A stretch of DNA of 6,581 nt from Phycisphaerae bacterium (GTDB lineage: Bacteria; Planctomycetota; Phycisphaerae; UBA1845): contig BQJS01000234.1 of the NCBI GenBank assembly GCA_021604825.1, positions 1 to 6,581 on the forward strand, written 5' to 3'. A model generated the notes under the pieces. The model was given only the letters and a program-made list of their open reading frames with translations, had not been told where the DNA came from and ran no database searches. The position numbers were made by a program, and so were the translations under genes. This document shows positions 1 through 6,581 of the stretch, piece after piece (position 1 is the stretch's first letter; the number at the start of each line of letters is the position of its first letter).

Positions 1-2312
1 ACCCGGCAAACGTGCGTCTGCTGCGTGTCGCTCTAGATATGTACCCGGACCCTCATTTTTTGGAGGAAGTCCTCCGGGTGCTCAAGCCGGGGTGGGCAAT
101 CGGTGGCTCCAAGGGAGCCCGCCGCGAGATCCGCTTGTACTGCTTAGCCGAACTCTTTAGGGCAGGGGCAACGGAAACGGGCATGGTATCGGATGACGAG
201 TGTCTACCGCAGGGTATTGGCTTAGACCGCTACCACGACCGATTACTCCGGGAGGCGCAAGACATCTTCAACCAGTTTGTGACTGGCCAATCGAGCCGAG
301 CCCGCCTGCCGTGGTACCTCATGCAGCAGGTGTTTCTCTACCTTTCAGCACGAGAGTCGTTTCCGGAAACTGTGACCCAACTGGGCACGAAGGGCGGCCC
401 GTTACTCGCCCTATATCGGCGATTCGCCAAGTTTATCGGCGGCGAGCGGCCGGCGGGGCTCGACGAGCGTTCGAGCTTCCTCATCATCGCGCGCACGGGT
501 CTTTCGCTTCATGGATTGATTGACCGGATCGTCCAGCAAGGGGTCTCGCCGGAGTTCCTGTCCCGCGTTGCAGCATGTTCTTCAAGCACCGCCACTGCGT
601 TATGGGAGGCGGCGAGACCTGTCGCCGGGGGTGCTCTCACTCAGGCAGCAGAGCACCTGGGTTTGCAGCCGCGTCGGAGCGCGGAAGCCGCCAGTCGTCT
701 GCCATATCTCGCCAACCAGGGACTCAATCCGTTCTTTGCCGAACCGAACCTCCTGCACTTGGCGCATTGGTTATTGGAGTTACCCAAAGATACATTCGAC
801 ACGCCGCTCACACCTTGGCAGATCGAGTGCGGGCTCAAGACCGACCAGGGTGATCGATTCGGCCGGATCGACCCCGAAACGTTCCGTGTTCGTAGATCTG
901 CAACTACGGCGACACGCCTGTTCGTGGCACCCGAATGGTGCGAGACACTTGAGGAACGCCAGCGGTATCAGATCGGTGTTCTCTTACGGTTCGCGATTCG
1001 TGGGACGACCGATCTGTTTTCGAACACTTCCTATCCCAAGCGCTCTTTGCTGCCACGATACGCCCGATCTATATCGCACTGGGAACAACAAAGATACTCC
1101 GGTTTCCAGGGGCGCAGCGCCTTCGGCCCGCCTTGGCTCCCGATTTCGTCATTCATGGAAGATCTACTCTACGAGCTTCTCCGGTGGCCCGGCTCCGGGG
1201 TCTCGTCCCCCGGTCGCAGCCTCAAGGAGATCGGCGCAGCAATAGAGGACCGCTTAAATGCACTCAGGGTGCAATATGGGACTCACAGCCGAACGCTCTT
1301 CTTGGAGCAGTCCGCGCCTCTTCTGTACCAGCCCAAGAATGCCGCTGCTTGGCGGCGGCCATTGCGTATTGGCGTGGTCCAGACGGTGATTCCCGATTTT
1401 GGGGACTACACCCACTACGCTACTACTCCTCACCTCAGTGGCGATCCTGCATTTCGAATCAGGCATCGGGCGCACCTTGCAGCGGCACTTGAGGGGGTCA
1501 ATCAAATGCGGCGGCTGCGGGACACACATCGCGGCATGGCCCGTCACGACGGCCAGACAATCGACCTCTTGGTCTTCCCGGAACTGGCCGTGCACCCGGA
1601 CGACGTCGCGCCACTCTTAGTGCCTTTTGCCCGGAAGCATCGGTGCATCCTCCTTTTCGGCATGGTGTACCACGCCGAGCCGAGAATAGCGGGGTCACCG
1701 CTCATTAACTCTTGCCAATGGCTTATTCCAGAGTGGACTAGAGCTAGTGGCTTCCAGTTGCGAGCCGTCGAGCAGGGCAAACACCACCTCACTGACGCCG
1801 AAATGACACTGACGCCGGCCCCCGTAGGATTCCGACCTGCGCAATGGCTCGTAGAGTACATATGGAGTTCGGACCGTGATCACCGGCCACTGACCATCAC
1901 CGCGTCAGTGTGTTACGACGCGACGGATCTGACACTCGCGGCCGACCTTCGATCGCGAAGTGATCTCTACGTCATCTGCGCGCTCAATCGTGATGTCGGA
2001 ACGTTCGACAGAATGTCCGAGGCGTTGCACTACCATATGTATCAGGGGGTGCTTCTGGTAAATAACGGTCAGTTTGGTGGGAGCTCTTTCTTTATGCCTT
2101 TCGAGAAGCCATTTCACCGAGAGGTCTTTCATTTCCATGGCCAGCCCCAGGTCGCGATCGCCTTTGCAGAAATCTCCCCAGAGAAACTAGTCAATAGACC
2201 GAGGCCAAGCTCTTCTGAGGGAGAAGGGTCTTCTGGGGATAGGCCGAGTACCGGACTGCCAGAGGGCGCGTGGAAGACTCCGCCAGCTGGCTGGTCGAAT
2301 CGCAATCTCTGA
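1..2312 (+). CDS. C-terminal part of large nitrilase-domain protein, probable RT-nitrilase (DRT type 1-like), 5' partial
   Basis: The reading frame is open to the left edge (first full codon at 3) and ends with TGA at 2310-2312. A GTG at 12 is in frame, but nothing marks it as the true start, so I treat the gene as truncated. Residues are numbered from that GTG. Residues 452-728 form a nitrilase-superfamily C-N hydrolase domain: it opens with RIGVVQ, and the triad is E524 (FPELAVHP), K590 (EQGKHHL) and C634 (SVCYD), with E597 a possible second glutamate. All triad residues are present, so amidase or nitrilase-type chemistry is plausible; the substrate is unknown. Residues 1-450 look largely helical, with conserved-looking blocks (CLAELFRAGATETG; FMEDLLYELLRWPG) but no catalytic motif I recognise. 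The tail (730-766) is rich in Ser, Gly and Pro. Known context: UG1 (DRT1) anti-phage reverse transcriptases carry a C-terminal nitrilase domain. The domain order, the large size and the neighbouring hsdR fit this, but no RT palm motif is inside the window. Alternative: another large nitrilase-fused protein. Nitrilase domain near certain; RT assignment moderate. Confidence 0.82.
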   Translation, partial: PANVRLLRVALDMYPDPHFLEEVLRVLKPGWAIGGSKGARREIRLYCLAELFRAGATETGMVSDDECLPQGIGLDRYHDRLLREAQDIFNQFVTGQSSRARLPWYLMQQVFLYLSARESFPETVTQLGTKGGPLLALYRRFAKFIGGERPAGLDERSSFLIIARTGLSLHGLIDRIVQQGVSPEFLSRVAACSSSTATALWEAARPVAGGALTQAAEHLGLQPRRSAEAASRLPYLANQGLNPFFAEPNLLHLAHWLLELPKDTFDTPLTPWQIECGLKTDQGDRFGRIDPETFRVRRSATTATRLFVAPEWCETLEERQRYQIGVLLRFAIRGTTDLFSNTSYPKRSLLPRYARSISHWEQQRYSGFQGRSAFGPPWLPISSFMEDLLYELLRWPGSGVSSPGRSLKEIGAAIEDRLNALRVQYGTHSRTLFLEQSAPLLYQPKNAAAWRRPLRIGVVQTVIPDFGDYTHYATTPHLSGDPAFRIRHRAHLAAALEGVNQMRRLRDTHRGMARHDGQTIDLLVFPELAVHPDDVAPLLVPFARKHRCILLFGMVYHAEPRIAGSPLINSCQWLIPEWTRASGFQLRAVEQGKHHLTDAEMTLTPAPVGFRPAQWLVEYIWSSDRDHRPLTITASVCYDATDLTLAADLRSRSDLYVICALNRDVGTFDRMSEALHYHMYQGVLLVNNGQFGGSSFFMPFEKPFHREVFHFHGQPQVAIAFAEISPEKLVNRPRPSSSEGEGSSGDRPSTGLPEGAWKTPPAGWSNRNL
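2210..2234 (+). repeat. Two alternative overlapping hairpins in the 3' end of the nitrilase-protein gene
   Basis: The pentamer CTTCT occurs at 2212-2216 and 2230-2234, and its complement AGAAG lies between them at 2222-2226. The left pairing extends to a 7-bp stem (2210-2216 with 2222-2228, one G-T wobble) with a 5-nt loop; the right pairing has 5 bp and a 3-nt loop. The two are mutually exclusive. There is no T-run after either, so this is not a standard intrinsic terminator. It lies in codons for the low-complexity Ser/Gly tail, so it may be a by-product of repeated serine codons. No function is claimed. Confidence 0.3.
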
Positions 2313-2334
2313 CGCTGAGCCGCACGACGAATCT

Positions 2335-5300
2335 ATGGCCAACTCCCCGCAATCCCGAGAGAGCATCCGACTCGACGAGCGCAATCACGTCGAGACGCCG
2401 CTGCTCGACCAGCTTGCGGGCTTGCGCTGGGAGGTCATCGACCTCACGGACATCAAGCAGACCCCGGCCGACACTTATCGGGAGAGCTTCACCGAGGTCG
2501 TCATGTCGCCCGTGCTGCGCGAGCAGGTCAAAGTCATCAACCCCTGGCTCGAGGACGATCAGGTCGAGGAGGTCGTCAAGCAGCTCACCGCGAGTTTCCC
2601 GAGTACCGGGTTGCTGGAGAACAACGAGCACCTGTTCCAACTCTTGCTGGAGAACACCAGCGTCAGCGAGAACCGCCAGAGTGGCGAGAAGAGTCCGACC
2701 GTCCGCTTCGTGGACTTTGGGATCCGCGACAACAACCGCTTCATCGCGGTTTGCCAGTTCAAGGTCCGCGTCCTTGGCACTGAGTACCATATCATCCCCG
2801 ACGTCGTGCTGTTCCTCAACGGGCTGCCGGTGGTGGTGATCGAGTGCAAATCGCCCAAGGTCAAGGACGCTATTCCCGAGGCGATCGATCAGCTACTCCG
2901 CTACAGCGAGCAGCGTGGGGCGAAGGGGGAAGGGAATGCGCCGCTCTTTTACTCCAATCAGTTTGTGGTCGCGACTTGCCGCCAGGAAGCCAAGTTCGGC
3001 ACCATTACGACGCACACGGAGAAGTACTTTTATCGCTGGGCCGACCCGTATCCACGAACAGTGGACCAGCTGGACCACGGCTCAGGCAGCCCGAATGACC
3101 AGCAGCGCCTCGTTGCCGGCATGCTCGACCGGGACAACCTGCTCGACCTGATTCGGACTTTCACGCTGTTCTCGACGAATGACAAGAGCCAGACGATCAA
3201 GGTCGTCGGTCGCTACCAGCAGTTCCGCGCGGTGAAGCTGGCGGTGAAGCGGCTTATCGAAGGCCGCAATCCCCGAGAGCGCAGCGGCATCATCTGGCAC
3301 ACCCAGGGCTCCGGTAAGTCGCTCACCATGATGTTCATGGTGCGGGAGATGTACCGTCACGCGCAGCTCTCGAACTGGAAGGTCGTCTTCATCACCGACC
3401 GCACTCAGTTGGAACAGCAGCTCTCCGAGACCAGTCAGAGTATCGGCTTCACGGTCAAGCTGGCCGACAGCATCAAGGGGCTCAAGGAACTGCTCAGCGC
3501 CGACACCTCCGACCTGGTGATGGCAATGATCCACAAGTTCCGGGAGGCGGACCTGACCGAGACCTTCCCGGAGCTGAACACCAGCCCCAACATCCTCGTC
3601 ATGACCGACGAGGCCCACCGATCGCAGTACAAACTGCTTGGGGCCAACCTCGACAAGGGCATCCCCAACGCCGCGAAAATAGGCTACACGGGCACGCCGA
3701 TCGACAAGACTGAGCAGGTGTTCGGCGACTACATCGACAAGTACACGATGCGCCAGTCCATCGAGGATGGTGTAACGCTGGAGATCGTTTACGAGGGCCG
3801 CACTCACAACGCCGAGGTCCCCGATCAGGGCGGAATGGACGCGGCGTTCGAGGACGTGTTCAGCGATTACAACATCCAGCAGCGTCTCGACATCCTCGGG
3901 TACGGATCTCGAGACGCCTATCTCGAGGCAGAGCCCACCATCGAGGCCAAGGCCAAGGACATGGTGGAGCACTACCTCGCGCATGTGTTTCCCAACGGGT
4001 ACAAGGCGCAGGTGGTGGCGACGTCACGTGAGGCGGCCGTACGCTACAAGAAGCATCTGGACGCCGCGCTCGCAGCGGCGGTCGAAAGGCTTGAGCAGGC
4101 CAACCCGGACAAGCTGGACCTGGACCGGCTCAAGGCCATGATGACGGACGTGGTGATCTCCGGACGCCACAACGACCTGCCGCACCTCAAGGAGTATTCG
4201 GACTCATCACGGCACGAGGCGAGCATCAAGAGCTTCAAACTGTCGTTCGGCAGCGAAGAAGACGGTGTCAACGGCGACCTGGGCATCCTCATCGTAAACA
4301 ACATGCTGCTTACCGGCTTCGATGCGCCGGTCGAGCAAGTGATGTATCTCGACAAGGTCGTGGTTGCCCACAATCTGCTGCAGGCCATCGCCCGAGTGAA
4401 CCGCGTCGGCGGCGAATCCAAGGACAAGGGCTTCGTGGTTGACTACGTCGGCATCGGCCACCACCTCAAGAAGGCGATCGACACTTACGACGAGCGCGAA
4501 CAGAAGGAGATCATCGACGCCCTGAGCTTCCCCGAGGAGGAGTTGCGGGAACTCCAGGATGCCCATGCGGCCGTGATGGCCCTGCTCCAGAAGCACGGTC
4601 TCACGGACATGAGCGATCACGACGCCTTCTACGATGTGTTTTACGACGAGGATCTGCGTTTTGACTTCATGCTCGCGTTCAAGCGGCTGACCAGATCGCT
4701 CAATCTCCTCTTCCCGGCCCGCCAGGCCCTTGAGTTCATGGGAGACTACAAGGCGCTCGCCGAAATCAATGTGCTCGCCGGAAAGCACTTCCGCGACCAA
4801 CGGCTAAGCATGAAGGGCATCCCGGCAAAGCTTCGTGCAATCACGGATGCCCACCTCGAGTCCCGGGGCATCGATGTCAAAGTCCCGCCAATCTCGATCC
4901 TTGACGAAGATTTCGAAAAGGGTATTAGCGCGCACCGTCGGACCAAGACCAAAGCTGCCGAGATCGAGCACGCAATACGCCACCACCTCGACGTTGATCT
5001 GGACGATGATCCTGACCTGAGGGCGTCCTTCGCCGAAGCCCTGGCGGCCATTTTCGAGGAGTTCCGAGACAACTGGAACAAGATATACGAAGAACTAGAG
5101 AAACTGCGGGCGCGCATTATCAATGCCAGCAACGAGCCAACGTATGGCTTGCATCGAAAAAAGCAAATGCCATTCTTTCGAATGTTTCAGCGTGAACTGT
5201 TCGGTGTAGATAACTCGATTGCGGATCCGTCTCAGGTGGCTGAGGGGCATGCTGTCTATGGAATCGACAATGAAGACCGAATCAGCTATCTAGTAGATTT

Positions 5301-5523
5301 GACACAGCAGATTACTCTCGTTGTGGAGAGAGAGCTGAAGTTGGCAGGATTCTGGGAGAGCATTCCAGCCCGCAACAAACTCAAGGCAGAGATCCAGAAG
5401 ATCTTGCTCGCGCCTGAGTTCGCCAAGGTTCCCGACCTCATCAAGAATCGTGCGCACATCATTAGTCGAGTTATGGAAATCGCTGAAAAGAACAATGACA
5501 TTATTCTTTTCGCGGACCAGTGA
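2335..5523 (+). CDS. hsdR: Type I restriction-modification system endonuclease (R) subunit HsdR
   Basis: This 1062-residue protein has the usual length of HsdR, the motor and nuclease subunit that joins HsdM and HsdS, moves DNA by ATP hydrolysis and cuts unmodified DNA far from the recognition site. Visible order: an N-terminal RecB-like PD-(D/E)xK nuclease with D156 and E170-C-K172, followed by Q186-xxx-Y190, the QxxxY motif of HsdR nucleases; then an SF2 helicase with Walker A around K328 (HTQGSGKS), motif II D425-E-A-H428, motif III YTGTP (451-455), a motif V-like block (MLLTGFDAP, 657-665) and motif VI QAIARVNR (683-690); then a helical C-terminal region that in this family docks on the methyltransferase. 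All core motifs look intact. The ATG at 2335 lies 22 bases after the upstream stop with no strong Shine-Dalgarno, suggesting cotranscription or coupling. hsdM and hsdS are not in the window. From about 5085 to the end, GC drops from about 63% to about 40%, unlike the rest of the gene. Confidence 0.96.
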   Translation: MANSPQSRESIRLDERNHVETPLLDQLAGLRWEVIDLTDIKQTPADTYRESFTEVVMSPVLREQVKVINPWLEDDQVEEVVKQLTASFPSTGLLENNEHLFQLLLENTSVSENRQSGEKSPTVRFVDFGIRDNNRFIAVCQFKVRVLGTEYHIIPDVVLFLNGLPVVVIECKSPKVKDAIPEAIDQLLRYSEQRGAKGEGNAPLFYSNQFVVATCRQEAKFGTITTHTEKYFYRWADPYPRTVDQLDHGSGSPNDQQRLVAGMLDRDNLLDLIRTFTLFSTNDKSQTIKVVGRYQQFRAVKLAVKRLIEGRNPRERSGIIWHTQGSGKSLTMMFMVREMYRHAQLSNWKVVFITDRTQLEQQLSETSQSIGFTVKLADSIKGLKELLSADTSDLVMAMIHKFREADLTETFPELNTSPNILVMTDEAHRSQYKLLGANLDKGIPNAAKIGYTGTPIDKTEQVFGDYIDKYTMRQSIEDGVTLEIVYEGRTHNAEVPDQGGMDAAFEDVFSDYNIQQRLDILGYGSRDAYLEAEPTIEAKAKDMVEHYLAHVFPNGYKAQVVATSREAAVRYKKHLDAALAAAVERLEQANPDKLDLDRLKAMMTDVVISGRHNDLPHLKEYSDSSRHEASIKSFKLSFGSEEDGVNGDLGILIVNNMLLTGFDAPVEQVMYLDKVVVAHNLLQAIARVNRVGGESKDKGFVVDYVGIGHHLKKAIDTYDEREQKEIIDALSFPEEELRELQDAHAAVMALLQKHGLTDMSDHDAFYDVFYDEDLRFDFMLAFKRLTRSLNLLFPARQALEFMGDYKALAEINVLAGKHFRDQRLSMKGIPAKLRAITDAHLESRGIDVKVPPISILDEDFEKGISAHRRTKTKAAEIEHAIRHHLDVDLDDDPDLRASFAEALAAIFEEFRDNWNKIYEELEKLRARIINASNEPTYGLHRKKQMPFFRMFQRELFGVDNSIADPSQVAEGHAVYGIDNEDRISYLVDLTQQITLVVERELKLAGFWESIPARNKLKAEIQKILLAPEFAKVPDLIKNRAHIISRVMEIAEKNNDIILFADQ
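5085..5520 (+). other. Low-GC 3' segment of hsdR (possible recombination mosaic)
   Basis: Hand counts of 60-base rows give about 63% GC at 2341-2400 and 4081-4140 and 60% at 4921-4980, then 48-52% at 5041-5160, 40% at 5161-5220, 43% at 5281-5340 and 38% at 5461-5520. Codon choice changes as well, from C/G-ending codons to GAA, AAA, ATT and CGA. The protein stays in frame and ends with a normal-looking C-terminus. The segment encodes the helical C-terminal part of HsdR, the region that contacts the methyltransferase core in this family. I read it as a segment of different ancestry; the boundary is approximate. Confidence 0.5.
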
Positions 5524-5525
5524 AG

Positions 5526-6209
5526 ATGGATATTGCCTACTCGGTAAAAAGATCATCAAAGCGAACGAGGGTTACGATTACTATCGAGCGCGACCGCAAC
5601 GTCGTTGTGCACGCTCCGAGTCATGCGTCCGATGAAGCAATTTCTCGGATAGTCGAAGCCAAGAGGCATTGGATCTACGAGAAAACACGCCATAGCCAAA
5701 AATACACAGCTCACCCTCACCCTCCTGGCAAGGAACTCGTCAACGGCGAGTCTGCCCTATATCTTGGGCGAAGCTACCGGATCGAAATCGTGGATGAACA
5801 AACGGAAAGTATTCGATTTGACCAGCGCTTTCTGATTCCGGCATCGCGCGCACCCCACAAGAAGGGTGCTATGCGAGAGTGGTACATCGCCAGAGCAAAG
5901 GAGCGAATCATTCCTCGCGTGGTGAAACAGGCTCGGGAGCTTGGCGTTACCTTTGGCCAGGCGTGCATCGTTGACAATCGATATCGATGGGGTTCGTGCA
6001 CAGTTCGCGACAACATCAACCTGAATTGGCGGCTGATTAAGGCGCCGGTCTTTGTCGTCGATTACGTCATCGCGCATGAACTCGCCCATTTGATGGAGCC
6101 GAATCATACACCGCGGTTCTGGAACATTGTTAAGACGCAAGTACCCACCATGGACAAAGCGCGCGACTGGCTGAGAGAGCACGGCCAAATCCTCGAGGAA
6201 GAGGTTTAG
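5526..6209 (+). CDS. YgjP-like (DUF45) zinc metallopeptidase
   Basis: This is a protein of about 227 residues of the YgjP/WLM-like metallopeptidase family (DUF45). Numbered from the ATG at 5526, the zinc site is H184-E-L-A-H188 with H194 (in NHTPRFW) as the likely third ligand, and the family's RWGSC block sits at 154-158. No signal peptide or membrane segment is visible, so it should be cytoplasmic. The substrate is unknown; the fold is related to SprT-type proteases, some of which act on DNA-bound proteins, but carrying that role over here is speculation. The hsdR stop (5521-5523) comes two bases before this ATG; an in-frame GTG at 5520 overlaps that stop as GTGA and would add two residues. 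I prefer the ATG because neither start has a convincing ribosome-binding site. Either way translation is probably coupled to hsdR. Proteins of this family are often encoded beside type I hsdR genes. GC (45-60% in sampled rows) is below the hsdR core. Confidence 0.92.
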   Translation: MDIAYSVKRSSKRTRVTITIERDRNVVVHAPSHASDEAISRIVEAKRHWIYEKTRHSQKYTAHPHPPGKELVNGESALYLGRSYRIEIVDEQTESIRFDQRFLIPASRAPHKKGAMREWYIARAKERIIPRVVKQARELGVTFGQACIVDNRYRWGSCTVRDNINLNWRLIKAPVFVVDYVIAHELAHLMEPNHTPRFWNIVKTQVPTMDKARDWLREHGQILEEEV

Positions 6210-6257
6210 TTTGCTGGTCGCACACGGTTTCTATGTCGTAGTCAGTTGCCGTTTCCC
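6210..6257 (+). other. Short intergenic gap between metallopeptidase and ATPase-like gene
   Basis: This 48-base gap is the largest non-coding stretch in the window. I see no convincing -35/-10 pair, no hairpin followed by a T-run, and no strong Shine-Dalgarno before the ATG at 6258. That is compatible with transcriptional read-through from the upstream genes. Confidence 0.5.
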
Positions 6258-6581
6258 ATGACCAATTTTGCAAATGACACAGAGATGAAGAAGGAAGACA
6301 CAGGGAGCGAGGCGGAGGTTCTGGCCGACATCCTTGAATGGTCGAAGGACTGCCCAAAGTGGCAGCGTGATGCGCTGCGACGTCTTTGCGTGAAGGGTGA
6401 GCTTGAAGACTCGGATCTCGATGAATTGACGGTCGTGTGCAAGAGCAAGGACAAAGGCAGTGTGCCTCTCGCCGCCGAGCATATTCCCGACCCCGAGGCA
6501 GCCGCGACGACAGTCAATCTGAGGGCCATCAATGGCGCAGAAAATGTCAACGCACTGAAGCCCGGCGAACACCTCACCTTC
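6258..6581 (+). CDS. Probable AAA/SMC-like ATPase, N-terminal 108 residues, 3' partial
   Basis: An open frame starts at ATG 6258 and runs through the right edge without a stop, giving 108 residues. The start is 48 bases after the metallopeptidase stop and in the same frame; in-frame alternatives are TTG 6246 and ATG 6285, and none has a clear ribosome-binding site. The N-terminus is charged, followed by ILEWSKDCPKWQRDALRRL and an acidic helix (GELEDSDLDELTVVCK), ending in NVNALKPGEHLTF. From memory of the family, large AAA ATPases in restriction and defence loci begin with a similar WSKDRPxWQRDALRRL block and a strand like the last one, followed closely by a Walker A (GxxGxGKS). The Walker A itself would fall beyond the edge, so ATPase identity is not shown here. 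If correct, the full protein would be an SMC/RecF-like cytoplasmic ATPase, perhaps with an effector activity. Same strand and short gap suggest it belongs to the hsdR operon. Confidence 0.72.
   Translation, partial: MTNFANDTEMKKEDTGSEAEVLADILEWSKDCPKWQRDALRRLCVKGELEDSDLDELTVVCKSKDKGSVPLAAEHIPDPEAAATTVNLRAINGAENVNALKPGEHLTF

Noticed and set aside
520..1245. A 241-codon + strand open frame inside the nitrilase-protein gene
   Set aside because: It is a frame shadow of the longer gene. Its translation is rich in Arg, Ser and Pro with no motif, as expected from an off-frame reading of GC-rich DNA.
2282..2291. 10-base palindrome GCCAGCTGGC near the end of the nitrilase-protein gene
   Set aside because: It is a single short palindrome without a second copy or T-run. 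Such palindromes are expected by chance in GC-rich sequence.
2191..2790. A 199-codon antisense open frame spanning the nitrilase gene/hsdR junction
   Set aside because: It covers the start of an intact hsdR, has no recognisable domain and arises from the same composition effect.
3082..3984. A 300-codon antisense open frame opposite hsdR
   Set aside because: hsdR in this stretch has strong C/G third-position bias, which suppresses stops on the antisense strand. The protein has no recognisable features and lies opposite the essential helicase motifs.
5299..5326. A perfect TTGACA (-35 box) at 5299-5304 inside hsdR
   Set aside because: No acceptable -10 hexamer lies 16-18 bases downstream (the candidate sequence is TGTGGA-like), and it is within coding sequence.
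5710..5726. Short CTCACC-type tandem repeat in the metallopeptidase gene
   Set aside because: It encodes an ordinary His/Pro linker and has fewer than three clean units; there is no sign of a functional repeat.
6207..6260. Possible readthrough fusion of the metallopeptidase with the downstream ATPase-like frame, since both are in the same frame separated by one TAG
   Set aside because: The downstream frame has its own ATG with a plausible family-like N-terminus, and the intervening 16 codons show no conserved-looking sequence.

Overview
The window is a same-strand cluster of four genes that reads as part of a bacterial defence (immigration-control) island. All four genes are on the + strand, and two are cut by the window edges. 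GC content is high in much of the window (hand counts near 60-63% in most of hsdR), and codon use in hsdR favours C/G endings. This suggests a high-GC bacterium, probably a proteobacterium, but the sequence does not allow a genus call. No rRNA, tRNA, CRISPR array, insertion sequence or clear promoter was seen.

Layout. Positions 1-2312 hold the 3' part of a large protein whose last ~280 residues form a nitrilase-superfamily (C-N hydrolase) domain with a complete Glu-Lys-Cys triad. Ahead of it lie ~450 residues of mostly helical sequence with no motif I can name with certainty. The frame is open at the left edge, so the N-terminal part lies outside. The best explanation is a reverse transcriptase-nitrilase fusion of the UG1 / DRT type 1 anti-phage class, but the RT catalytic core is not in this window, so that part is inference. 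After 22 bases comes hsdR (2335-5523), an apparently intact type I restriction endonuclease subunit with nuclease, QxxxY and helicase motifs. Its stop codon is followed at once by a YgjP-like (DUF45) zinc metallopeptidase gene (5526-6209, with an alternative GTG start overlapping the hsdR stop). After a 48-base gap a fourth frame opens at 6258 and runs off the right edge. It resembles the N-terminus of a large AAA/SMC-like ATPase seen in defence loci, and ends just where a Walker A would be expected.

How it fits together. HsdR needs HsdM and HsdS partners, which are not here. The simplest reading is that they lie upstream and that the nitrilase-bearing gene sits as a cargo gene between them and hsdR, a common arrangement for extra anti-phage genes in type I loci. 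The metallopeptidase is probably cotranscribed with hsdR. The last ~145 codons of hsdR have clearly lower GC (about 40% against about 63%) than the rest of the gene, which points to mosaic assembly by recombination inside hsdR.
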